DNA of 64,000 bases from contig JAPPNI010000041.1 of assembly GCA_028873865.1 (NCBI GenBank), positions 7,598 through 71,597 of the forward strand, in the 5' to 3' direction. This stretch comes from Chloroflexota bacterium (GTDB lineage Bacteria; Chloroflexota; Dehalococcoidia; Bin125). A program made the position numbers and the translations under genes. The notes below the pieces were generated by a model. The model made no database searches. It worked only from the letters and a program-made list of their open reading frames with translations, and had not been told where the DNA came from. Positions 25,629 through 34,222 of this stretch are shown piece by piece. Numbering within the stretch: the first letter of the stretch is position 1; the number at the start of each line of letters is the position of its first letter.

Positions 25629-25635
25629 CGTGCTG

Positions 25636-26160
25636 CTAGTGCGTGCCCTGGGCCGCCATCACGGTCGGCATCCCCTGCATCCCGCGCAGCGTGTTGATCT
25701 CACCACGATGCCCGTTGAAGTGACCCATCATGTGCAGCGAGATCGCCTCGCCCACGCTCTCGGTCCCGTTGCGCGCCGGAATCTCCCGCTCCAGGTCCTC
25801 ATCCGACGCGTTGGCCAGGAAGTCGGCTGTCCGCTCGAAGACCGCATCCTGGTAGTCGGCCAGCGCCTGCATGTCGCTGACATGGATCTCCTGCGCGTCC
25901 TCGTCCGACATGTTGGTCCCGAAGCCGTCGAACGGCAGACCGGTCTTCGCGGCCCAGTCTTCGCTCCAGACCGGCGCCCCGCCCGTAACCCGGCTGATGA
26001 TCAGATCCTCCACCCGAGTCGTATGCCACAGGCACCAGGCGATCGAGTGACTGCCGTGGTCGGGCACGAAGTGGAGCTGCTCATCCGTCCCGTTGCGGGC
26101 GTCCTTCAGTGCGGCGTGAGTAAACGCCAGGCTGCGTTCGATGAATCCGACGGTGCTCAT
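25636..26160 (-). CDS. DinB-family four-helix protein
   Basis: 174 residues with the DinB/YfiT-type metal-binding fold: HSIAWCLWHTTRVEDLI contains the first metal histidine, and ISLHMMGHFNGHRGEI contains the HxxxH pair. Family members are thiol transferases (bacillithiol or mycothiol dependent) or unknown. It forms a pair with the downstream Nudix gene. Confidence 0.85.
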   Translation of the reverse strand: MSTVGFIERSLAFTHAALKDARNGTDEQLHFVPDHGSHSIAWCLWHTTRVEDLIISRVTGGAPVWSEDWAAKTGLPFDGFGTNMSDEDAQEIHVSDMQALADYQDAVFERTADFLANASDEDLEREIPARNGTESVGEAISLHMMGHFNGHRGEINTLRGMQGMPTVMAAQGTH

Positions 26161-26233
26161 GGATGTCCTCTGCCTCGCTAGTGGATCATGGCTCGTGGTT
26201 CATCAGCGAGTCTAGCCCGACCCGGACTCGCGG

Positions 26234-29200
26234 TTACTCGGCTTCCGGATAGAGCACGACCCTGATGAAGCGGTCCATGGGCAGATAGCGCCGGGCTGCG
26301 GACACGACCTGCTCCAGCGTCAACGCCTCCAGTCGCACGTCGAACTCGCTGACCGCCTCAAACGAATCGCCTCGCTGTCTCGTGTTCGTGATCCTGCTGA
26401 GCCAGAACCCGTTGTCGCGCAGGTCCTCCTCGCGATCGGTCCGCAGCAATTCCTTCACGGTGTCCAGGTACTCCTGCTCGCCGCCCCCACGCAGCCAGTC
26501 CATCTCGCCTTCGACCTCGCCGAGCAACTCCTCGACACGGTCAGGATCGCTGCCGAAGATGACGAAGAAGAGGAAGTCGGAATCGGGCAACGCAGTCGCC
26601 CGGGTCCCCACCTGGATCGCATAGGTGCCGCCCAGCTGTTCCCGTACCCGCTCCCGCAGGCGGATCTGCAGGACCTCGCCGGCTGCGGTCAGCGCCAGCG
26701 ATTCGCCCCGGCTCCAGTCCATCTCGCCCGAGAAGACCCAGACGGTATTGCTGCGCGGCTCGATACCGATCCGCACTGCCTCGTCAATCACTCCTTGCGG
26801 CCGCGAGGCGCCAATGTCCCGCCACTGCTCGGTCCGCCCGGTCGACGGCAGGCTGGCCAGATACGTCTCCGCCAGCGAGCGCAGTTCGTCCCAGTCGAAG
26901 GCGCCGACGAAGACAAAGGTCGAATCGCTGATGTCCGCGAACCGCTCGGCGTACACAGCTTCGGCCCGCGCGAAGCTGAGCTCGTCGACCACGGCCACGG
27001 ACAGCGGACGCCGCCGCAGATGACTGTCGCTGAGCAGGGTGTTCACCCGGTCGAACAACACCCAGTCGGGCTGGGTCGGCCGAAGCTCGGCCTGGCTCCG
27101 CAGGCCCGCCTCGAAGGTCGAGTAGAAGTCGGGATCGAACCGCGCCTCGGTGGCATACAGGTAGCTCAGCTGGAACAGGGTCTCAAGGTCCTGCGGCGAG
27201 GCGCTGCCGCGTAGGCCCTCGAACAGCTCGTCGATGTAGGCGGTCACCGAAACGCGCTTGCCGGCCAACAGCTTGTCCAGGGCCACAAGGTCGTGAGGCC
27301 CGACGCCGCTGCCGGCGGCGATCTCGCCGGCGTACGAGGCCGAGACAAAGTCCTCGTCGCTTACCAGCGAGTGGCCGCCCGGACTGAACGATGTGAACCG
27401 CACTTCGTCGTCCTTGAAGTCGGTCTGCTTGGCGATCACCGTGACGCCGTTCGACAGCGTCCACTCAACGGCATCGATCGAGTCGATCGATGCCTCCGAC
27501 ACGATGCTGCCCGCAGTCGGGATCTGCGCGAGCAATGGAACGTCGTCGAATGTGTCGGCGTATGGGTCAACCACCATCACGCCGGCGTGGTCGAGTTGGA
27601 ACTGCAGCGCGGCAGCCAGTTCCTCGCCACCGCTCGGATCGATCTCCTCCGGACCCAGCACCAGCAGCACCGTGTTCTCAGACTGAATCCAGGATCGCGC
27701 GAGCGCGTCGACCTCGTCCAGCGAAATCAGCGGCAGTACCCGCTGGTACAGATCCCACTCCGCCTCTGGCCCGGGGACCGGTGCGCCAACTCGGTAGTGC
27801 TGCCTGAACCGTTCAGCCACCTGGGTCGACTCCACCTGGTCGCGTTGCGTGTACCTGCGCTCGGCCGAGCTCAACAGGTTGGTCTGCTCTCGCTCCAGCT
27901 CACCATCGGTAAACCCGTGCTGTCCGGCGCGCTGCATCTCCTCGAGCAGCGCCTGGAACCCGCTCTCAACGCCGTCGGGTTCGGTCACGATCGCAAATGT
28001 CAGAATGTCGAATGGCTCGACAAACTCGCCTCGCCCGCTGCCCGACCAGAGCCACGGGGCGTTGGCCTCTTGGCCCCGCTCGAACAGGCGGGCATTGAGC
28101 ATCATGAATGCCAACTGCTCCGCCACGACTCGTCGGAAGCCCGCCAAATCCTGTCCAATCTCTGGCGCGACCTTGCGGACCAATATGCTCTGCGTGCCGG
28201 GAGCCTCGGGATCAGTGAAGACATCCACCAGTGGCGTTTCGTTGTCCGGCACGTCATATGTCGGCCGGTCAGTCGGCTCGGCGACGGCAGCGCGCTCGTA
28301 CGTCGATTCCCCTTCCGGCGGCGGCGCGAAGTGCTGCTTGATCTTGCCCTCGATGACGCCGGAGTCGAAATCGCCCACCGCAACAACGGCCATCAGATCC
28401 GGGCGGTACCAGCGTTCGTAGTACGCGACCAGCTGCTCGACCGGCGCGTTCTCGATGACCTCGACGAGCCCAATCACCTCGCGGTCGGCGTAGTGGGATG
28501 AGCCGAACAGCAGCGGGTTCAAGTTTCTGAAGAAGCGGCTGTCGAAGCCCTGGTACAACCGCCACTCCTCCAGGATCACACCACGCTCCAGCTCGACCTC
28601 CTCTGGATCGAATGAGATCGCGAAGGCCCAGTCGCTCAGGATCTGAAAGGCGGTCTCAAGAATCTCGGGATCATCTGTCGGGATCTCGAGCCAGTACACG
28701 GTGTAGTCGTAGCTCGTCCCGGCATTCAGATCGGGACCGAAGCTGCTGCCCAGTGATTCCAGGTAGCTGACGATCTCCTGCTTCGCGAATCGCGCCGTAC
28801 CGTTGAACGCCATGTGCTCGACGAAGTGCGCCAGACCGCGCTGCTCCTCTTCCTCCAGGATCGAGCCGGCCCTGACGACCAGCGACAACTGCCCGCGAGC
28901 CGGAGGTTCCACGTTCTGCCGGATGAAGTAGGTCAGTCCGTTGCTCAGCTCGCCCCGGACAGCATCCGGGTCGAAGGGCAACAGCTCATCAGGATCCCAG
29001 TCGGCAGCTTCGGACTCGGCTTCGGCGCTCGTCTCTTGCTCGGAGTCCTCTGGTTCCGTTTCCGCCTCCGCCGTCGCCGCGGTCCGCTCTTCCTCCTGCC
29101 CGGCCTCTCCTTGCTGCTGAACCGACGCTTCCTGGCCTGACTCCGGCTCCTCTTCTTCCGTAGCGGTCGCCCGGGATTCGGCCTCTTGCTGCGCTCGCTC

Positions 29201-29326
29201 GGCGACCGACTCCAACCTGGCCGTTGACTGCTCCTCCGCCTGTGGCGGGTCGTCGTCGGAGCAGGCTGCGAAAGCCAGCGCGACCAGGAAGACACAACAA
29301 ATGGCGAGGGCAGATTTCAGTTTCAC
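26234..29326 (-). CDS. M16 (pitrilysin) family zinc protease, lipoprotein
   Basis: About 1030 residues. The N-terminus is a lipoprotein signal (VALAFAAC, lipidated at the Cys), then a 110-residue Glu/Gln/Ala-rich acidic tether, then two M16 halves. The first has the inverted zinc motif HFVEH within RGLAHFVEHMAFNG, and the second half lacks it, as is normal. The size and layout resemble PqqL-type proteases. It is likely tethered outside the cytoplasmic membrane and degrades peptides. The GTG at 29326 fits the signal peptide; the frame opens 93 bases further upstream. Confidence 0.9.
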   Translation of the reverse strand: MKLKSALAICCVFLVALAFAACSDDDPPQAEEQSTARLESVAERAQQEAESRATATEEEEPESGQEASVQQQGEAGQEEERTAATAEAETEPEDSEQETSAEAESEAADWDPDELLPFDPDAVRGELSNGLTYFIRQNVEPPARGQLSLVVRAGSILEEEEQRGLAHFVEHMAFNGTARFAKQEIVSYLESLGSSFGPDLNAGTSYDYTVYWLEIPTDDPEILETAFQILSDWAFAISFDPEEVELERGVILEEWRLYQGFDSRFFRNLNPLLFGSSHYADREVIGLVEVIENAPVEQLVAYYERWYRPDLMAVVAVGDFDSGVIEGKIKQHFAPPPEGESTYERAAVAEPTDRPTYDVPDNETPLVDVFTDPEAPGTQSILVRKVAPEIGQDLAGFRRVVAEQLAFMMLNARLFERGQEANAPWLWSGSGRGEFVEPFDILTFAIVTEPDGVESGFQALLEEMQRAGQHGFTDGELEREQTNLLSSAERRYTQRDQVESTQVAERFRQHYRVGAPVPGPEAEWDLYQRVLPLISLDEVDALARSWIQSENTVLLVLGPEEIDPSGGEELAAALQFQLDHAGVMVVDPYADTFDDVPLLAQIPTAGSIVSEASIDSIDAVEWTLSNGVTVIAKQTDFKDDEVRFTSFSPGGHSLVSDEDFVSASYAGEIAAGSGVGPHDLVALDKLLAGKRVSVTAYIDELFEGLRGSASPQDLETLFQLSYLYATEARFDPDFYSTFEAGLRSQAELRPTQPDWVLFDRVNTLLSDSHLRRRPLSVAVVDELSFARAEAVYAERFADISDSTFVFVGAFDWDELRSLAETYLASLPSTGRTEQWRDIGASRPQGVIDEAVRIGIEPRSNTVWVFSGEMDWSRGESLALTAAGEVLQIRLRERVREQLGGTYAIQVGTRATALPDSDFLFFVIFGSDPDRVEELLGEVEGEMDWLRGGGEQEYLDTVKELLRTDREEDLRDNGFWLSRITNTRQRGDSFEAVSEFDVRLEALTLEQVVSAARRYLPMDRFIRVVLYPEAE

Positions 29327-29475
29327 AACGCTTCCTTCCGCTCCCAATCCCATAGCTGTCGGCATCCATCGAAGACAGCCGCTATTGTCTCCCAACTCCG
29401 CCATGAGAACAGTTTTCACGTCACACTCGCGACCGCCGGCCGCCGCTGAGACGTTCCCGGTACCTTCCAGAACCA

Positions 29476-31419
29476 GTGAACGGTCAAGGATTCCCTCTCC
29501 ACTCCATCGTCGTTCTGCTGGTCCCGGCGGTCGCGGTCGTGCAGGGACTGCAGCTGCTGCGTGGACTGCTCGCCAGTCTGTCCGTCTACCTCGGACAAAT
29601 CCATGACGTCGAGCCGGCCACGCTCGCGGGCATCATCTTCCTGATCTTCCTGTCAGGATTCGCCGCGCCGCTGATTCACAGAGCCCTGGGAGCACGCCGA
29701 TGCCTGCTCTTCCTGGCAGTCGCGCTGGCCATGCTGCGGCTCGCCGAGCAGTTGTCGCCAACCCCGGAAGCCCGCCTGGGTGTGGAGATCGCGGGCGTCG
29801 TGGTCTGGTTGTGCTTCCTGCAATCGATGATCGCGGCCCCGCTCGCAACATCTGGCGGCGCCCGGAGCGGCCGGCCGGTGATCGCCATCCTGCTCGGTTT
29901 GATCCTGGACACCGCCATCAGCGGCGGTTTTGCGACGCTCGATCCGGGCTTCTCCGCCGAGCTCGGCCCGCTAATCTTCACCGTCGCGCTGGCCGCTGCC
30001 CAACTCGCGATGATCGCGTTGGCTGCCCAGGTGGCGCGTCGGCGCGCAACGCGTGAACCTCCCCCAGATGCGCCGGCCGGCCCGCCGATCCGGGCCTTCT
30101 GCGTCGGACCGCTCCTGGCATTGGAAGTATTGCTGTTCCAAAATCTCGCTCGGCAAGTGGTCCTGATTGGATGGGAACCGCCGGCGACGTTTGCCTGGCT
30201 GTTGACGGCGAATCTGCTCGCCCTCTGGCTGGCGATCATTCTGTCGCGGCAAGGCGCTGCGAGGCCCCGATGGGTTCCGCTGCTCGCAGCCGCCGCGCTG
30301 GTTGGCTGCGCCGCGCCAGCTACCAGTCCGGTCCTCGCTGCGATCATCGCCTTGGCCGCGCCCGTGGCCGTTGTCGTGCTGCTGGCCGAAACTCTCGCGC
30401 CTGAAGGCAGAGGGCGCCGTGGCTGGACACCCACCGCCGTCGGTTTCCTGGCGATCCCCCTGGTGTTGTTCGGCTGGTACGCCCACTACGAGATCGACAT
30501 CGGCTTCCCACAGTGGGCGATTCCACTTTGCGCCGCGACGGCGGTCTTCGTTGTCGTCTGTTGGAAGCTGCTTCGTGCCCTTCCGCAGTGCACCCGGACG
30601 CCTGAGCGAGCAACACCGTCGGTCCGCAAATGGCGTCGGGAGGCCGCGCTCATCGGGTTCGCCTCCCTGCTGTTCGTCCTGCCGCTTTACCAGTTCCTCA
30701 CCTGGCGCGCGCCGGAATCGCCGACGGCCAATGCAGCTCCCCTACGAGTGGCGACATACAACATTCACCAGGGGTTTGACCTGTACGGGATGCCTGGCCT
30801 TGAGCGAATCGCCGACGCGCTGGAGTCGGAGCGTCCGCACGTCATTGCGCTGCAGGAGGTGCCCCGCGGCTGGGTCGTCAACGGCTCCGTGGACGCATTG
30901 AGCTGGCTGGCGCAGCGGCTCGGAATGCACGCCGCCTGGGGACCGGCCGCTGATCGATTCTGGGGCAATGCGCTGCTCAGCCGCTTCCCGATCCTCGAGG
31001 TCGAGAACCGGCCGATGCCCAACAACCACGAACTCAACCTGGACCGCGCCTTCCTGCTGGTAACCATCGAGGTCGGTGGCGAGCCGGTGCAGATCGTCGC
31101 CACGCACCTGCACCACGTCGAGTCCGAGCCCGAGCACCGCCTGCCACAGGTGAGGGCCCTGCTGGAGGGTGTCGATTGGAGTCGCCCCGCCATCCTGCTC
31201 GGAGACTTGAACGCACAGCCCCACCACACGGAGATCCGGCGGCTGAAGGAGGCGGGCCTCTCGGCCGGTTCTCGCGCCGTGCCGACCTATCCGGCCGACC
31301 GGCCGATACGCCAGATCGACTACGTCCTGACCAACGGCGCCTTCGAGATCATTGAAATCCGCACGGTCGACACCGATGCGTCGGACCACCTGCCTCTGAT
31401 CGCCGACCTTGCCTGGTGA
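29476..31419 (+). CDS. Membrane-anchored endonuclease/exonuclease/phosphatase (EEP) family protein
   Basis: 647 residues from a GTG. Residues 1-400 hold about ten hydrophobic helices. Residues 415-647 are an EEP domain: RVATYNIHQG (metal Asn), HVIALQEV (catalytic Glu), TWIATHLHH-like VATHLHHVES, GDLNAQPHH (Asp/Asn), and TDASDHLPLIADL (SDH). This combination occurs in membrane proteins of the PGAP2-interacting/EEP type. The substrate could be a phosphodiester lipid or nucleic acid outside the cell. It is divergent from the M16 protease. Confidence 0.82.
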   Translation: MNGQGFPLHSIVVLLVPAVAVVQGLQLLRGLLASLSVYLGQIHDVEPATLAGIIFLIFLSGFAAPLIHRALGARRCLLFLAVALAMLRLAEQLSPTPEARLGVEIAGVVVWLCFLQSMIAAPLATSGGARSGRPVIAILLGLILDTAISGGFATLDPGFSAELGPLIFTVALAAAQLAMIALAAQVARRRATREPPPDAPAGPPIRAFCVGPLLALEVLLFQNLARQVVLIGWEPPATFAWLLTANLLALWLAIILSRQGAARPRWVPLLAAAALVGCAAPATSPVLAAIIALAAPVAVVVLLAETLAPEGRGRRGWTPTAVGFLAIPLVLFGWYAHYEIDIGFPQWAIPLCAATAVFVVVCWKLLRALPQCTRTPERATPSVRKWRREAALIGFASLLFVLPLYQFLTWRAPESPTANAAPLRVATYNIHQGFDLYGMPGLERIADALESERPHVIALQEVPRGWVVNGSVDALSWLAQRLGMHAAWGPAADRFWGNALLSRFPILEVENRPMPNNHELNLDRAFLLVTIEVGGEPVQIVATHLHHVESEPEHRLPQVRALLEGVDWSRPAILLGDLNAQPHHTEIRRLKEAGLSAGSRAVPTYPADRPIRQIDYVLTNGAFEIIEIRTVDTDASDHLPLIADLAW

Positions 31420-31476
31420 CCGTCTGATCGAAGCCTGCCGAATCAACCGGCCCCACAGGTCGAATGGCTCTGACCT

Positions 31477-32835
31477 CTACGCCTTCTTGAAGGCGGAGCC
31501 GTACATCAGGCTGCCGTAGTGATTGAACCAGCGCCTGGCTTCGGGATCGTCGAACGGATACTCCGCGCCCAGCTGTCGAGCCGCTGCCAACCCCGTGACG
31601 AAACAGGTCTCCTGGCTGTTGATCAACGTGTGGGCGCCGCAATGCCAGGTCCGCTGCCTGCCCTGGATGAAACGGAACAGAGGGACCAGCAGGACGACCT
31701 GCTTGACGTCGTGAACGACGTGCTGGAACCAGCGCCGCGCGACGACCTTGTCCTGATCGATCGGCGTGATCGGGTTGTAGGTCACCAGGCACGGCTTGTT
31801 GGATGTGTGCACCCAGGGCTGCTGGTTGTGCATGATGTAGGTGATCTCGTAGTTGTCCGGCCGCGAGCCGTACTGCTCGATGTGATTGCTGCGCGTCGTC
31901 AGCGGCTTGACCTCATTGTCCGGCAGGACCGAGGCGTCCGAGTGGACGATCGCGTGGTTGTGCAGTTCGCTCTCATAGCGGATGGACGAGAGGATGTAGC
32001 GCTCCAGCATGCTCGGCCGGTCAAGCATCATCAGCGTCTGGTTGGCGTTGCAGGCGAAGATCACATCGTCGAATGACTCCTGTACGCCGCGTTCGTCTTC
32101 GACCACCACACCAGAAGAGCGTCGATACACCTTCCGCACTGGCCGATTGAGGGAGATCCGGTCCCGGAACTCCTCCGACAGGCGGTCGTAGATCCGGCGC
32201 GTGCCCTGGTCCCACGTCTGCATCGGGGTCGCAGCCTCGATGTCGAAGAACTCGAGGTAGCGCGAAAACAACGCCGCCGGTATGTCGAAGACGTTCGTCG
32301 CCATCAGGAAGTTGACGAACATCGGCTTCAGAATCTTGTAGCGGAAGTCGCCCGAGAACCCGCCCAGGTTGAGAACCGTGCCCATACTGATGTAGTTGAA
32401 CGGGTTGAGCGCGTTGAGCAGTTTCGACCGAGAGCGGGTTAGCCCGCCAAACCGGTGCAGCACCCTCAACAACCGCTGAAACCGCGCGATCTCTTCTTTC
32501 AGCTCTTGCCGCAGCTCGGAGTCAAAGTCGTGCGCGTAGATCTGTCCGCGGTACTTCACGCTGTAGCTGAATCGCGTCTCGACGAGCTCGATGCCGAACT
32601 GCTGCATCAGCAGCACGATGTGGTGGTAAACCGACGGAATACACGCGGTCACCGAAATGTCGAAGGGAAGGGAGCTCCCGTCGTCCTGGGGCATATCGGC
32701 CGTGAAGGCGTTACCGCCAAGCTGTTCGTTCGCCTCGTACAGCCAGACGTCGAACCGATCGGGGTCCTGATGCAGGGCCCAGGCCGCGCCCAAACCGGAG
32801 ACGCCGCCGCCGATAATCGCCACGCGTTTCGGCAT
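31477..32835 (-). CDS. FAD/NAD-binding amine-oxidase-like protein (COG2907)
   Basis: 452 residues. It starts with PKRVAIIGGGVSGLGAAWAL, the FAD Rossmann motif, and carries the LYEANEQLGGNAFT ribose-binding strand. The mid and C-terminal parts (VIFACNANQTLMML, WHCGAHTLINS, GLAAARQLGAEYPF) match the COG2907 branch. This branch is often beside lipid-modifying genes such as cyclopropane synthase and DUF1365 in other genomes, as I recall. It starts 2 bases after the stop of the Rieske gene, so the two form an operon. Confidence 0.85.
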   Translation of the reverse strand: MPKRVAIIGGGVSGLGAAWALHQDPDRFDVWLYEANEQLGGNAFTADMPQDDGSSLPFDISVTACIPSVYHHIVLLMQQFGIELVETRFSYSVKYRGQIYAHDFDSELRQELKEEIARFQRLLRVLHRFGGLTRSRSKLLNALNPFNYISMGTVLNLGGFSGDFRYKILKPMFVNFLMATNVFDIPAALFSRYLEFFDIEAATPMQTWDQGTRRIYDRLSEEFRDRISLNRPVRKVYRRSSGVVVEDERGVQESFDDVIFACNANQTLMMLDRPSMLERYILSSIRYESELHNHAIVHSDASVLPDNEVKPLTTRSNHIEQYGSRPDNYEITYIMHNQQPWVHTSNKPCLVTYNPITPIDQDKVVARRWFQHVVHDVKQVVLLVPLFRFIQGRQRTWHCGAHTLINSQETCFVTGLAAARQLGAEYPFDDPEARRWFNHYGSLMYGSAFKKA

Positions 32836-32837
32836 GA

Positions 32838-33923
32838 TCAGCGGGTCGCCGTCCGGGCGGAGCTGAACCGTTCGGCTGACAGTTCCAGGATGTCCTCGTC
32901 CTCGGGATAGAACTGGTCGCAGTAGGCCCGGAAGGTCATGATCTCTCCATCCGAACGGCAGAGCCGGGGACGGGGTACATACCGCTTGCGGGTCCAGATC
33001 ACGACGTCTTGCAGCACGTCTTTCCGCTGAAACGATGCGAGGATCTTGTTCATCAGCGGGGCGCGCAGCCCGGTCGGCAGAAAGCCCAGCCCAATCAGCC
33101 GTCGCTTGGGACTGCGCATCGCCCCGAGCTGCTCCACCAGCGTCAAATCTATGAGGTTGCCGTCGATCGGCGTCACCAGCACCCACAGGCGGAAGTCCAT
33201 GCCAATCGAGTGTTCTCGACCCTCAACGAACGAGTAACCGAGCCCGGCAATCCGAGCCCGGGCGCTGATGTCGAAGGTCAAACCAGCGACACGACCAACC
33301 GACCGGGTGCTACTGAAGTCAAAGCGGCTTTCAAGGTACGGCCCGTCGACCACAACCGGATAGTCGGCGTTGACCTTGTGATAGCCGTGCACATATCGCA
33401 GATGAGCCATGTCGACCGAATTCTCCGTCACCTCCTGAGGATGACCCGGGAAGCGCATGGTCTGGACATTGAGACCGCTCCAACCGGCTTGTTCGGGTTC
33501 CTCGCCGGGCAGTCGCCACTGCGGTTCGCGCCGCCCGATCCCCCACCAGGCGAAGATCAATCCGCAGACCTCCCGAGTCTCGAAGATTCCCAACCTCGCC
33601 GACCGGGGAGCGGCGGCGAAGGGGGTATCAACGCACTGACCGCCGCTATCGAACTCGAAGCCGTGAAAGGGGCAAACCAGCCGTCCATCGCAGACGCGCC
33701 CGCCTGCATCGGGGCCCAGATACGAGCCCATGTGAGGACAGTAAGCCTCGGCGACGCAAACGCTTCCCTCGTCGTCGCTCCAGACCACAATCTCCTCGCC
33801 CATCCATGTCCTCTGAAGCAGCTTCGCGCTCTGGACATCGCTTCGCCTGGCGACGAAGTACCAGCCCTCCGGGAATGGAGAAGGCGGACGCCTGACATGT
33901 GTCTCACGCAACTCGGTCGGCAT
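32838..33923 (-). CDS. Rieske non-haem iron oxygenase, Neverland/DAF-36-like
   Basis: 361 residues from the ATG at 33923, just before PFPEGWYFVA. The Rieske cluster ligands are CPHMGSYLG and CPFHGFEF; the mononuclear iron site is ENSVDMAHLRYVHGY (Asp, two His). The C-terminus (VVIWTRKRYVPRP, IMTFRAYCDQFYPED) strongly resembles cholesterol 7-desaturases and related sterol-active oxygenases, and the KshA steroid hydroxylases are next closest. No ferredoxin or reductase gene is adjacent. A start at 33992 is possible but would place the inverted repeat 33966-33986 inside the gene. Confidence 0.88.
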   Translation of the reverse strand: MPTELRETHVRRPPSPFPEGWYFVARRSDVQSAKLLQRTWMGEEIVVWSDDEGSVCVAEAYCPHMGSYLGPDAGGRVCDGRLVCPFHGFEFDSGGQCVDTPFAAAPRSARLGIFETREVCGLIFAWWGIGRREPQWRLPGEEPEQAGWSGLNVQTMRFPGHPQEVTENSVDMAHLRYVHGYHKVNADYPVVVDGPYLESRFDFSSTRSVGRVAGLTFDISARARIAGLGYSFVEGREHSIGMDFRLWVLVTPIDGNLIDLTLVEQLGAMRSPKRRLIGLGFLPTGLRAPLMNKILASFQRKDVLQDVVIWTRKRYVPRPRLCRSDGEIMTFRAYCDQFYPEDEDILELSAERFSSARTATR

Positions 33924-33965
33924 CAATCGATCCGCTTCATCCCTATCCTGAGGGACAGGTCCACC

Positions 33966-33986
33966 GCCTACACAATCACTGTAGGC
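33966..33986. promoter_or_regulatory. Perfect 7-7-7 inverted repeat, candidate operator
   Basis: GCCTACA-CAATCAC-TGTAGGC is a perfect inverted repeat 43-63 bases before the chosen Rieske start and about 240 bases before the P450 start. The TACA-N7-TGTA core is the size of a dimeric repressor site. No regulator gene is adjacent. Confidence 0.5.
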
Positions 33987-34134
33987 AACCAAACCACTGG
34001 GGTTCTACTGAGCGAAAAATTGGCACGGTGTGAAACGTGACGAGCATGTGCGCTACCCCGGTCAGCCGGGCGCGGACGGCAACGGATTTATGTCGGTGCG
34101 AGGTCGCCCCAGACTGCCTTTTCGTCTGACAACC

Positions 34135-34188
34135 TATAGTAAAGATGCGGTAAAGAAGAGTTGGAGATCGGCGAGCCAATGAGGCTCG
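34135..34188. promoter_or_regulatory. Possible -10 element and leader hairpin before the P450 gene
   Basis: TATAGT at 34135-34140 lies in the most AT-rich part of the divergent region, but no good -35 was seen. CGAGCC-AATGA-GGCTCG at 34172-34188 is a perfect 6-bp hairpin 35 bases before the ATG. Confidence 0.3.
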
Positions 34189-34222
34189 TTCGTGACCGTG
34201 GAGAGACCAGAGGCTTCCAGCG

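Noticed and set aside
31477..33186. Longer (569-residue) version of the COG2907 protein
   Set aside because: The additional N-terminal part overlaps the Rieske gene out of frame and lacks any pattern; the FAD motif starts right after the ATG at 32835.
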